32,394 nucleotides of DNA, taken from positions 1 to 32,394 of the forward strand of contig JAAMPI010000557.1 in the NCBI GenBank assembly GCA_013054445.1, read 5' to 3'. This DNA comes from Cudoniella acicularis. Taxonomy: Eukaryota; Ascomycota; Leotiomycetes; Helotiales; Helotiaceae. Both the position numbers and the translations under genes were made by a program. Numbering within the stretch: position 1 is the first letter of the stretch; each line of letters starts with the position of its first letter. Below are positions 1 to 11,000 of this stretch, piece by piece. The notes beneath the pieces were generated by a model. That model was not told the DNA's origin, did not search any database, and saw only the letters and a list, made by a program, of their open reading frames with translations.

Positions 1-41
1 GCTAGNAGAATGTGTATAAGGAAGAAGAGTATATACTAAAA

Positions 42-175
42 GAGTATATATAATTTATATAAATTTATGTAATATTTATGTATACGGGTACCCGCGGGTA
101 CCTATATAGGAGTAAAAGAAACTATACCTACCCGCGGGTAATGGGTACTACCCACTACCCATCACGCAGCCTACC
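42..175 (+). repeat. Left terminal inverted repeat arm
   Basis: Pairs with 471-604. It contains the perfect 16-bp palindrome GGTACCCGCGGGTACC at 87-102 and a second CCCGCGGG core near 131-138. The matching palindrome in the right arm is mutated, so the two arms have diverged since insertion. Confidence 0.75.
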
Positions 176-470
176 GCTAACAAAATTCCATGAAGCAACA
201 CCTACCATAAAGCAACAGGAAGTCCTATTTGATATGAAACTAGCGATAAATTCCTCGAAAAATCGTCAAGAATTAACAAACCCGATAACAATTCCTTCGC
301 ATAACACACTTGAGCGCTTCCTATCTCAATATAAAGCACATTCATCCTATATTTCTGATTCCCAGAAAGAGAGAGGGAGATTGAGGTACTGCTTTGCTTC
401 TAAAATTCAGGATCATCAAAATGCCCCAAAAGAGCCATCCTTTTGTTAAACCTCGACTCTTATAGGCTTA

Positions 471-604
471 GGTAGGTTGCGTGACTGGTAGCAGGTAGTA
501 CCCATTACCCGCGGGTGGGTAGAGTTTCTCTTACTCCTATACGGGTACTCGCGGGCACCCGTATTCATAAATATTGCATAAATTTATGTAAATTATATAT
601 ACTC
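471..604 (-). repeat. Right terminal inverted repeat arm
   Basis: Read on the minus strand it follows the left arm from GAGTATATATAATTT inward to CACGCAACCTACC, with scattered substitutions and no large gaps. Confidence 0.75.
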
Positions 605-863
605 TCCTAGCATATATTCTTTTTTATACACGCTCTTCTTCCTTGCGCACGCTTCCTTTCGAGTCCCCCCCCCTCTCTCCCCCCCTCTCTTCGTCCGTGC
701 TCGTCGGCTACGGATTACCGGGATAGAATCCGGAAGCGGTTAAGGTTTAGTGTAGCGCTAGTGGCTTTGAATTTACCTTCTTATTAGGAGGGCTTAGGAG
801 GCTGATTAAGTCGCTCAAGTCACCATAATAAGTCTCTACTTTTTTTCTTTTGTTTGATTCTAA

Positions 864-1177
864 TCAATCTGTTCTGGCTGCCTTTCTAACACGTCCAGCT
901 TCTTCCTCATTTTTGCACAACAAACTATCTTCAGTATTTTGTCTATCGAAATTACTCAGGCATATCTAGAGTACTTCTTAGGTACTGTTGATGAACTCGG
1001 CAATGCGTATTTCTTAGAGATACGGCGATCCAAGACCTTGAGCTTACGGATAGGAAAGCCTGTCAAGACGCTGCGCTGTTGATAATTGCACTATGTCGAT
1101 ACCTGAGGGCAGTGGAAGACAAATATGATAGCGTTGAAAGGGGCGATGGTGACGGCTTTGAGGACAATGATAATTAG
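864..1177 (+). pseudogene. Frameshifted coding relic, family unknown
   Basis: Two overlapping open stretches read like parts of one protein in different frames. The first runs from about 864 to a TGA at 1080-1082 and includes YLEYFLGTVDELGNAYFLE. The second runs from about 985 to a TAG at 1175-1177; it includes CQDAALLIIALCRYLRAVED and ends in an acidic tail rich in Asp, Glu, Gly and Asn. A frame change around 1015-1030 would join them. Neither stretch has a convincing start codon or splice site, and I do not recognise the family. It could be a remnant of a degraded gene or transposon ORF, or chance open frame. Confidence 0.3.
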
Positions 1178-1422
1178 CGGCGTTCTTTACCCGACTACCG
1201 CTACTGATCAATATTTGTATCCCCTCTGATTCTATCCATCTTAGGTGTCATGGCTCCTGCATCTCATCCCCTCTGCTCCGCTTCCTATTTCAGCCCGAAT
1301 TCCGGTCCACCGTATTCGTTCTCTCTCTACTACATGTTATCTGCAGAATACGTGATGATGGCTCAAGAGCCTCTTCTGCATTGACACGATCCAGTCGCTA
1401 AAGATGGGAACATGGGAAGACA

Positions 1423-1449
1423 TTGCATCCAATGCATCCAATGCATCCA
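1423..1449. repeat. 9-bp tandem repeat, three copies
   Basis: Three head-to-tail copies of ATGCATCCA, the first with one mismatch. Confidence 0.85.
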
Positions 1450-2403
1450 GCACAAGCAGGAAAGTAGCAAGAGACGGGGAGCAAATCTAGGAAGCTGGGA
1501 GGCAGGTTGGAGCTGAGAATTTAGGGTGAAGTTAGGAACTAGGGGAGAAACACCTAGCTATTCAATGTATCTAGTGCGTACAACATTCGGTGTATTCAGT
1601 GCATCTAGCTCCCCATTCCCCTTCCCCTTCTCTTCCCCACAACCCCCACGCTAACGAAATTTTGTGCAAATCAACAACGAGAAATACGCGGCTCGGCAAT
1701 TTGCTTTTTCTCTATCGCTGCCTCCTTCCCCATCCAACACTTACTGATGACTTCGGGGCACGGTTTAAATACCCCCTGGTTTAGGAGCGACTTAACGAAT
1801 GGATAGGAAGAGGAAGAGGGAGGAAATGGGTTGAAAGGAGGAGGCTTGCAGAGAGCGAGGGTGGCTGACTGTGCGCTAAGATGAGGAAATACAGATGTGT
1901 GGACGGAAAAAAGAGGAATCACTTGCTTCCAAATACAAGAGTAGGCAGCAGGAGACTTCCCACATTCTCTCACCTCCCTCCGCAAAAGCCAGGTATAACA
2001 CCTCAAACGTTGTGAATATCTCAAAAGACCTCAAAATCGTCAACTTCTGCCTCACCATTTCCATAAAAAGGGGTAGCGAACACACATCAGGGGCTCACTC
2101 CTCGCTTATTTCTAATCAACGCAGTGAAATTCGAAAAAAATGGGCAAAAGACCCATTAGATGCATATCCACAGCTGCTCGTTCTTTCGTAAAAATACAAA
2201 GTAATGCTGTTCATCTCATCTACCCATCCATGCTTCTCATTCGCTCATGATCTGTGTGAAAAAAAACTCCATGCCCATGACACATCTATCGCATGCATGC
2301 CCCGTCATCATCATGTATGTACCACTCTCTCAACCTGCCAGTATGTATTCCTTTCAGTTCAGATCCAGCCTCCCATCCCCTCCCACATCAGGCCGTCCCC
2401 ATG

Positions 2404-3524
2404 TCAGACTTCTGCTTGCTCTGCGAGCGGCGGTGGCGTACTCGCAACCTTGACATTCTCCACTGCACGCTCTGCATCGCCTTCCATATCCGTGCCAATT
2501 CCTGGGCCACCCGCACCAACGATTTTGTCGCCTTCAACCAGTACCTCTCTATCTCTCAACTGCCGCATCAACTCCAAGAACGTACTCTTCTGAAATTTAT
2601 CGCTCTGGTCATGCCGGACGCTCTCCAGTAATTGTCCAGCCGTTCTAGATAAGGCATCAGGGTCTTCTTGCTCGTTTTGACCTGTTTCTAAGGCGGGGTC
2701 GTGGATCTGATCGGCACCTATTCGTTCTTGATTTGCGAGGTTTGAGATTTCTAGGCTTTCTCCGGTAGGGAGGTGTGACTCGTTATGCATGAAATCCTCG
2801 ACTTCCGAGAGCATTGAGCGCTGGTCTTCAGTTATTTCAGTATTTAATCCAGTCTCCATTCCCTGCTGAGCAACGACTTCTTCCTGTCTTGCAGCCTCCT
2901 CGAAAGCCTTTGCAAATGCTTCTTCGTCAAATGCTTCCGGCTGCGCTTGTTGAGCTATCGGCGCCTGAGCCTGTGGACTAGCAAACCCCGCTGTATTATA
3001 TTGCGTACCCATCATTCCAGCCATATGAAATGGTTGGTATGAAGACCCCGCCTGACTCGACGACGCTTGCATACTGCGCTCGGCCATAAAATTCTGCTGC
3101 CGCGCAAACTCCTGATGCCATGCATTGTCTTCTTGTCTTTGTGGAGAGAACGGTTGGTGAATCTGAGGAGGCGGACTCGAAATATTCAATCTCTGGAAGT
3201 CGGAAGCCCATGCCGCTGGCCCTGGTTGATATAGAGGTTGAGGCGCATGTGAGAAGGGTTGTGGAGAGAGGCTATGGTGGGGTTCGAGGGATAGTTGTCC
3301 TGCTTGGAAAGCTTGGAATTCGGGTTCAAGGACTCCATTACTCGGCGCTGATCTGAATCCCTAATGAATTGTTAGACGGTCTGAAGGATTTGATGAGAAG
3401 AGAAGCGTGCCTGTGAGGGTGACTGTCTGTGGACAAGCCTGTCTTGTTGTAAAGTCTTATCGACGGTTGTGTGCTTTTGGAAATTTGAAAGCGCATTAGA
3501 CGGCCCGCACATGCTGTCTGCCAT
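2404..3524 (-). CDS. PEX20: Peroxin Pex20 (PTS2 import co-receptor), two exons
   Basis: Pex20 works with Pex7 to carry PTS2-tagged proteins from cytosol to the peroxisomal docking complex. The model joins 3524-3411 and 3360-2404 to give 356 residues. Exon 1 reads MADSMCGPSNALSNFQKH, the typical Pex20 N-terminus, with Cys6 at the conserved position that in this co-receptor family is used for ubiquitin-dependent recycling. Two WxxxF motifs follow, W89-ASD-F93 and W119-HQE-F123; such motifs bind Pex13/Pex14. The middle is Gln/Glu-rich and low in complexity. The conserved C-terminal module (about 274-319, with RTAGQLLESV and LMRQLRDREVLVEGDKIV) is intact, followed by a variable tail. The phase-0 intron (3361-3410) seems to have a GC donor: CAG|GC...TTAG|GG restores the family's SPSQ-GFRSAP junction. 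A GT alternative (donor GTCACC, acceptor TTCAG) would delete about six residues. Branch CTAAC is present. The gene is divergent from SEC13. Confidence 0.92.
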
Positions 3525-4001
3525 CTTGGCTGCAGTCTGTTTTGTTAACGTGGACTTAGACTTAGTGCACGATCGGGTCTGGGGTGTTAAATGTTGAAAT
3601 AGACGGCCAGTTAAACCGAACCGAGGTTGTCGTCAAATGTATCCAAAAAGCTATTGTCAATCAAGACAATATGCTATCCAAGAATATCAGCAAGGACACT
3701 AAGACTTTGAGCAGAAGAAAGGACGCCGAGTTTGGTCAGGTGGCAGAGGATTTGAATATTTGAAGAGGGAGCAATAGAAAAGGAAGAAGTGAAGATAGGA
3801 AGTTGTACCCCGGAATTGGCATATGAAATTCCCCGCTATAAGCGGCGATTTCACGAGCCACTTCAGCCGCCTCAGCCTTCCTCCGGGGAAAGGTTTCTCC
3901 GTGCCGCAGCCACAACTTTCCTATCGACAGGCTGGCAGCAACTACGAAGCTCTGTATTTACAGCTTCGACCACTTGACCACATCTCTCAAGTCGTGTCAA
4001 G
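3525..4001. promoter_or_regulatory. Shared divergent promoter region of PEX20 and SEC13
   Basis: This 477-bp interval is the only DNA between the PEX20 and SEC13 start codons, so it must hold both 5'UTRs and promoters unless one gene has a remote leader. No clear TATA box is seen next to either start. A pyrimidine-rich tract precedes SEC13. Individual factor sites cannot be assigned with confidence. Confidence 0.6.
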
Positions 4002-5098
4002 ATGGCACAAGTAATATCTAACTCCGGTCATGATGATATGATAGTAAGTCTCTCGAACTCCTCATCTATCCTTCAATTGAGCCCTGTCGCATTCTACACC
4101 TCTTCCACCAACAAGAACACCACTAACCTCACCAGCACGATGCAGTCCTCGATTATTACGGCCGCCGCCTGGCAACCTGCTCGTCCGACCGAACAGTCAA
4201 GATCTTCGAAGTAGAAGGCGACACACACCGTCTGACAGAGACATTAAAAGGGTACGTTCCTTTTCCATGCGCCCATCCAAATCCTTCCTATCCCCGATAC
4301 AAATTGCGCTCCACAAGCAAGTTCTAATGTCCAAACAGCCACGAAGGAGCCGTCTGGTCCGTCTCCTGGGCACACCCAAAATACGGCAATATTTTGGCCT
4401 CCGCCTCCTACGACGGCAAAGTCTTCATCTGGCGCGAAACCAGCACTCCAACCTCCTCCTCCTGGACCAAAATCTTCGACTTCGCCCTGCACACCGCAAG
4501 CGTAAACACCTTATCCTGGGCACCGCACGAGTCGGGCTGCTTACTCGCCTGCGCCAGCAGCGACGGCAATGTCTCCGTGTTAGAATTCAAAGACAACTCC
4601 ATGGACCACAAGATTTTCCACGCCCATGGAATCGGCGTCAACAGCGTGTCCTGGGCCCCGAGCACCGCGCCCGGTAGTCTGGTTTCCAGCTCTGGCGCAC
4701 AACAGGGGGGCGGTTTGAGGAGATTCGTCACCGGGGGTAGTGATAATGTGTTGAGGATCTGGACCTTCAATCCCCAGAGTCAAGCTTATACCTCTGATGA
4801 GGCGCCGTTGACCGGCCACACCGACTGGGTCCGTGACGTGGCTTGGTCGCCAACCGTTCTTCAAAAATCCTACATCGCTTCCGCATCTCAAGATAAGACT
4901 GTCAGAATCTGGACGAGTGATCCGGGAAATCCCGGTGTCTGGAATAGCAAGGTTTTGCAGTTCGAAGTTGTTTTATGGAGGGTTAGCTGGAGTTTGAGCG
5001 GGAATGTTTTGGCGGTTTCAGCCGGCGATAATAAGGTGTCCTTGTGGAAAGAGAACCTGAAGGGCGAGTGGGAGTGTGTTAAGAGTATTGAGGAGTAG
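4002..5098 (+). CDS. SEC13: Sec13, COPII outer coat and nuclear pore WD40 protein, three exons
   Basis: Sec13 pairs with Sec31 in the outer cage of COPII vesicles leaving the ER, and is also part of the Y-shaped nuclear pore complex. Exons 4002-4043, 4136-4251 and 4339-5098 give 305 residues, the usual Sec13 length. Both introns are GT-AG (GTAAGT...CCAG and GTACGT...ACAG), phases 0 and 2. Six WD-type repeats are visible. They run from the N-terminal block with [17 protein letters not shown], through [26 protein letters not shown] and [13 protein letters not shown], to [10 protein letters not shown] with [11 protein letters not shown], and finally [20 protein letters not shown]. Six blades with an incomplete propeller is the known Sec13 arrangement; Sec31 or Nup145C supplies the seventh. 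The very short first exon (14 codons, [14 protein letters not shown]) fits the family N-terminus. No defect is seen. Confidence 0.97.
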
Positions 5099-5916
5099 AT
5101 GAATGAGGGGCGGACAGCAGAGGTATCGAATTATGGCGTTGTTGGAACGGGAAGAAAAGCATTGCGCTTGCCTAGCCTTTGAATCACATGAACTACCAAG
5201 ATATCTATGTTTTCTTTGGCACATGTGATTCTCAATACCTGTGCTCAACACGTTGGAAAGCAATCTCACGGTACTTCAAACCTATAGCAAGTCACAACTT
5301 CACGCTTCATCAAAACCCAGCAAATTTATAAAAATCACGGCATTGACTGGATATCAGCAGGCTAATAATCATCCTAAAAGCAGAACTCCCCAACTCCGAA
5401 TCTAGTGTCATATCTCATGAATGCATTCCATCCCATCCCACATTGAACTCCCCGCTTTCAACACCAACACCCCGCCCCCCCATACTCCATCCCCGTCCCA
5501 GCTACGTTTCAACAGTCAATGGCCATGGTATTCTCCGCAACATGCGAGATAAATAAAAAATGTCCAAATGAACGTATCGGGTGAGATTGGAGGCTTAAAA
5601 CAAACGAAATCTATTTTCGATGGTGGCATTTCAAGACATATTGGCGCTCTGCGTCAGATGAATCAAGCTGACAGATCCGAAGGGAAAGAACGCCGCGTGA
5701 ATGCTTGAATATGCCGACGTGGATAAGTGCGAGCTTGGTAAGTAGTAGCCAACATGTGCCGTTCCGAGGTTTGGTTGTAGATGTGCTGATCCAGTGTAAA
5801 GTCCTTAGAAAATCCGGGCTGCAGAAGGCCAGAGAGGGTTCGAACAGAAGTGGCTGCGGAAGAACTTGAAATGCAAGACCCAAGTTCGAAGAATACTTCA
5901 AGGGGATGCCCGCTTC
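5099..5916. other. Convergent 3' intergenic region
   Basis: Lies between the 3' ends of SEC13 and the F-box gene. It should contain both 3'UTRs and polyadenylation sites. I see no coding sequence with family resemblance and no structured repeat. Confidence 0.6.
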
Positions 5917-8081
5917 CTAGAAGTTGTCTAGAAAATTAATAGCATCGTCCCCATTGCCATCAATACCTAGTCCACTTCGTTCAACATTCCACCAGATAAA
6001 CGGTCCCATCAGAGAATCGACTCGGTCAGGATCGTCATTTGTATGCCACCAACGACCAACAACAATTGTACCACCCGGGAAAACACATCCTTCGTAGCAG
6101 TAGATTTGTTCATGATTGAATCCCCCGTTGGGTGTGGTATAGCATTTGATCAAGACAATTCTTTGAAATCCCGCAAACCCTTGCTGCTGCGGCATGGCGT
6201 GTATGCGGCCATAGAAGTGCGCCGTTTTTGTACACCGAGAAGTTCCGTAGAATGACTTAACCTCAAGGTCTGGTAATGCTTGGCTACGGGAAGACCGGCG
6301 GCTCGAGGCTCTCTTGGTCTGAGCCGCGGCTAGGAAAGGATTGCTTTGTAGTACTCTCTCCCATTCAGCTGGCCAGCTCTGGGGTGGAAATTTCTCCTCG
6401 TCGAAGAAGATTTCCAAGTCCTAGCCTCGATAATTAGTTTTCTGTAAAGTTGGACATGGACTTCCATTCATACCTGAAACGTCTCCACTTGATCTGAGAA
6501 AATGTCTCCGACACCACCAGTCCTCAAGCTATAAAGATCGAAGTCTTCAAGGAAAGCTATATGTTGTTAGCATAGCTAATTATGTTGTATGATCAAGGCT
6601 TACTATGAACGCCTTTCCAGTATTTTCCTAATTTCTGGGTTCCAGACTGGATAACGCCGGCCCAAGGCTGGGAATACTGATGTTCTTCGAGATTGCTGTA
6701 CTCTTGAGAAAGGATGCCTTCACCGACAGGAGCTTTCAAGTGAAATTTGAAAAAGTTGACCGTATGTAAGAGCCAGCGCACATTAATGTCCTGCTTATAC
6801 TTGCCAATGAAAAGGGGCTGAACCTTCGCAGTTGCGTACGCTTGTTGCTGCGAGAGATCAACATGGAAGACTCTGGCGTTGCAAATGTCGGGATGCAGTG
6901 AAAGTGGCGTCAAGATTAGTTGGACCACAAGTACCAAGGTTTCCTCTTTTTTTGCTGAGACTATATCATTGTTGTTATAGTACTCATCCACCTCGGTGTT
7001 GAGGACGGCGTTGATGATATCCTTGAACCTGGGATCAGCCTCATTGGAGATCAATTGACGGATGAAATTCATATTCAAGCCATCAACGACTGCAACGCCA
7101 TTGTTGTTGACATTAATTTGGGCATTCGATTCTGCACAAGGTTTTAGCAATCATCGGCCAAATCAGCGTGTTGAAATTACCATTAATCAAAGTCCTGAAG
7201 AGCTCAAGGGTGTCATTTTGGAAAATTCGCTGGGCTGTGAGATCTTCCCTGGTCAGTTTTCCCCGTAAATTCTTGAAGTCAAAGACTGTCCATTGTTCTG
7301 AAACCTTGCAGCGATAACGATACTTTTTAGCCAATGTCACCGAGTCCAGGTCCTTGATACCATCAAACGTCTGCGAGAAGCGCTTGCGCCAGATTGTCGA
7401 ATCGACAGCTTCTCTAGCCGCGCGACAACTGAAGCGGTAATTGTGGATATCTCGGTCAGAAGAAAGGAGGAGGGCGATTTGTTGGTGAAGCTAAAAGGGT
7501 GGGGATTAGCAAGTTGCCGAGAGTCTGCGCAAATTGTAAAGGGGGTTTCAATTCACCCCTCAAAGAGCGGGAAGAATATTATCCGCTTCTGCGTGATGCA
7601 TTGGAAGTGAATAGGTGTTATCGCACCAAAAATAGAAGAAAGTTGAAAATATGGACTTGGGGGGTTAAGGGATGCTTACCTCCAGGGGAAGGCTCTTGAA
7701 TATATAGCCACTGACGCTGTCCTGGACTTTATTCGCACTTGTTATGGTGTCCAAAGAATTGACAGGGGTATATTCTTCAAGCACAGACTCGTCAATTAGT
7801 TCTTCCCGCGCCGGTGCATCAATCATATCCTCATCTTCGTCGTCGTCAATAAGGATCGCATTGTTAGCTGTGCCAAGTACATCAACGACAATTGTGTCGA
7901 GAGCCTCTGAGTCGGATTCAGAATCATATTCGTTGGTGTTGGCGTTGCGTTTGCGGGTGGTAGATTTGTTGGTAGGCTTGCTAACATAAAAGTAGTTCTT
8001 AACCCCGTAAGCCGGAGCTCGAGTTGGTGACTTCTTTGCAGATCGACTCTTCGCCCTCGACCTGGTTTTGATTGGTGACAT
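5917..8081 (-). CDS. F-box-like protein of unknown target, five exons
   Basis: The model joins 8081-7680, 7490-7181, 7131-6604, 6556-6474 and 6420-5917 to give 608 residues. All four introns are GT-AG and the frame holds throughout (phases 0, 1, 1, 0). The N-terminus is Lys/Arg/Ser-rich (MSPIKTRSRAKSRSAKK, a possible nuclear signal), followed by an acidic run near 84-100 (IDDDEDEDMID). Residues 130-165 look like an F-box: SLPLE-LHQQIALLLSSD, then NYRFSCRAAREAV and WRKRF. F-box proteins bring substrates to SCF (Skp1-Cul1) ubiquitin ligases. The first intron splits this motif exactly between SLPLE and LHQQ. The rest has no repeat class I can name, but the C-terminus (GRWWHTNDDP, then GPFIWWNVERSG) looks like a compact conserved domain. 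The target is unknown. The F-box call rests on motif reading only. Confidence 0.8.
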
Positions 8082-11000
8082 TGCCCGCAATGGCGAAAGA
8101 GCAAATTCGATGTGCTTCGCTTCTGAAGGAGGGGGGAATTGTGACCTGGGAGTAAATCATGGTTAGATCGAACAAAAAGCAAAGGATTGGGAATGGGGAC
8201 GGGTCGACTTGCAATGATTGAAGGCGATATGCTTGCTCTGGATCGGTCCGGAAATTTTTAGTGCGCGGATCTAAGGGGTAGTTCGTGTCAGTGCTTCTGC
8301 AAGCCTCGGATGCAAGTGCTGCTACTTGCTATCCAATGCAAGCCCCAAGGGTGTTGCTGATGGTAACAAAGATGTTGCAAGTGCCGGACGGGATGTTCAG
8401 GTTATGCAAGGTGAAAAAGTAGGAAATTTTCCACCACAAATGTTGGTGAGAGGAGCCGGAGAATTCAAGGGTGAGGTTGTATGGAAGATGGGGAAGGAAC
8501 GCCGGGCCTAAGAAAATTCACTGCACCATGAGTCTGGCCAACCCAACATCAGCTTTCAATCAGCAGCCCAATGTCATGTAATTTTGGAAGGCACCAAGTA
8601 ATGATATGGCAAGAACTCTGCACTGTGTAAAATCTGGTGCACAGATGAGAGAGAGATAAAAGAATGTCTGCTGGCGTAGGTAGGTTGGTTGAGTTGCGAA
8701 TGGACTGGAGCTAGCGCAAGGGAAATAAGTAGATAGGTAGATTTGAGGAACGAGCAAATTAGAGCAAGGCAATTCCCAAATTGAATACCCAAATAATTTT
8801 GCATGAATTTCAGTGGCTTTAGAGCGCGTACACAAACCTCATCTACTTCGCGAGGTTCCCAGGTAGTGAAGAGGGAAGGCACGACCAGGAGGCTCTGGGC
8901 AAAGCAGTAGTAGAACACACCACAAAAAAGTATCACAAAAGTGCATGTAAGAAATTGGATAATGCGCACACTTCCCTGGTGTGCCACGAACCATGGTCCT
9001 ACTTGTAAAGACACTGAAGGGAGTTCTCTTCCCAGATCTTTCTGGAAGACTCTCAAACGCGACAGCTCCCACGAGAAACCAGCAAATTCCGCTGCCACAA
9101 GCTCCAAATCCATTATGCCAACACTGGGATTTGTTCAGATACCAGATGATGTCATCCATGTCGATAAAGGGGTGCCAATCCACGGGTATACGGTGCGCTC
9201 AAGCTTGGGGATCGCACAAAACGGGGTTAAAGTAAGGAAACTCGACAGCACCCTCGAACGACGTTAGATAGACCTCCTAGATTCGATCAAGATGTGGAAG
9301 AGGAGTCTTCTAGGAGCTAGCAGATGAATGCGAAGCAATCCAACTCCTTCATTCTCTGCAGAGTCTCCGGTATTGGGTATTCTACGAAGGCTGGTCGCCC
9401 TAGAATAGCCGGCGCTGCAATTGCAATTGCACTTCCGACAAAAAACAGCATTTCGACCTCCTTTCTCTGCGAATAATACTCAAAAATTCGTGCCATCTCG
9501 GCGGTCCAATGGCATACACCAGTTGTGTCCCTAGGATCACACTGAGTGCGTCCAAGGTTGGTGGATTTGATGGGTTGAGCCCCTTGACGTCTTTCGTGGG
9601 CTTTCTCCTACATTTCCTCGAATTTCTGCCTCTGGCACTGACAAAACCAATCATGCAGCAGATAACACTCCAAAAGACACGGACTTTACAAACACAAGTT
9701 GTTCGACCTAGGTACCAAGACCGCGAAGAAAGAATCAACGCCAAAATCAAGCAATGCATTCGACGCGATGCAAGACGAATTTCGAAAGAGACGAACTTCC
9801 GCCTAGTTTTCCACCCGGTTTTCATGAGACACCCAGCATCATACAAGTTTTCAGATGGGAGGCAGTGTGAGGGAGGGGGGTCAGACGGCATACGACAATG
9901 ATGGGCTATTCTTCTCTAGTGCGACAACACAATTTTACAGGCTGGGAAAATACAGATGGGAAGCAGCGGACAAGTAAAGCCCGTACAGGCGATCGCCAAC
10001 CGTGCAATTCAGCTGGATCTGCCAGGCGGGAAGGCCAGTGCTATGCTGCAAACAAGAGCAAAGCCAGTTTTGCTTCATGGAGGTCCATAGCAGGAGGGAG
10101 GGGGGTACTTTTCCCGCGCCCCAGAATGGAATACACAGCTCAAAGTCTTCAGCAAAGCAAATGGAAATTATCAGGATGGACAATGGAGGAGGACAATCCG
10201 CAATTTTCTGCCACTTGAGACTCGATGTTCGTTTTCTAACATCCAATATCGTCCTAGAAGCAACTGTAGGAACTGGCTTGCTTGCAAGAACGGCAAGACC
10301 AGGATTCAACTCTCGACCAATTGGGAATTACAGACAGCCCTTCCAGGAGCCAACCAGTTTGGCTATTCAGACCAAGATCTAATCGAAAATCAGAAATCGG
10401 CCCATCACCCAAGGCGAAAATATACCCAAATTCCACATTTTGTGGAATGGGAGCACTTCCCAGAGCGCAACAACCTGGCCGAATTCAAGGAAACATATAC
10501 GCCTGTAAAATCTTCCATGGACATGCTTTTGCTGCCAAATAAGGAGGCGGCAACGAAAAAATTAAGGAAATGTGCCGCCAATCCCAGAGAGCACAAAACA
10601 CTCCGCATCTACTCGACCAAAGTGTTCTAGATAAGGGCTAGTACACAAGATCCTCCAGCTTGGAGAGACTCTCGATAAAAAACTGCAATTCATCCTCAAA
10701 GGGAGAATTTTCCCTTTTTACTGCCCATTTTGCTTCTCTTTTTCAGGTCAAGAGGCTGTACTGCTGTCGTTGAATGCCCCTCCTTCTCCCCTTCCTCACT
10801 CCATTACAAAGCCAAACGAACTATATGGCGTCTTTGTGGTGCATCCTCTTCTGCTTGCTCTTCAACGCTCTTTGGAAGTGAAAGGGAGGTGAGAAAATTG
10901 CTTCCCTGTCGACTACCACAAATTGGAGAATGGAAGGCTATGAAACAAGGCAGCTGCCACTCTCCAGAGTTTCACAAAGACTGTCATACAACCTGTTTCA

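Larger units (their letters stand above)
1..642. mobile_element. Small DNA element with long terminal inverted repeats (MITE/foldback-like)
   Basis: Two arms of about 134 bp, at 42-175 and 471-604, are diverged reverse complements of each other. Both carry a GAGTATATATAATTT block at the outer side, then ATAAATTTATG, then GC-rich ACCCGCGGGT palindromes, and end at a CACGCA-CCTACC block. Weaker similarity (GAAGAAGAG, TGTATAA) continues to about 10 on the left and 642 on the right. The roughly 295-bp interior holds an open frame (78-449 including the left arm) that I do not recognise and that looks non-functional. Size, AT-rich ends and lack of a transposase suggest a non-autonomous DNA transposon. 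The left boundary and any target-site duplication lie at or beyond the window edge, and base 6 is an N, so the superfamily cannot be assigned. Confidence 0.75.
643..2403. other. Gene-poor interval
   Basis: Apart from the coding relic at 864-1177 and a 9-bp minisatellite at 1423-1449, I see no gene. The interval includes C/T-rich tracts just after the inverted-repeat element (about 665-695) and low-complexity text. The open frames present have no family resemblance and overlap on both strands. Confidence 0.6.

Noticed and set aside
78..449. 123-codon open frame inside the inverted-repeat element
   Set aside because: It begins inside the left arm, has no recognisable transposase or DNA-binding motif, and is best explained as chance open frame in a non-autonomous element.
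9317..9900. Acyl-carrier-protein-like string (FGVDSFF) in one minus-strand frame near 9750, suggesting a polyketide synthase remnant
   Set aside because: Only a few residues resemble the GxDS motif, the surrounding frame stops quickly, and no neighbouring PKS domain is visible.
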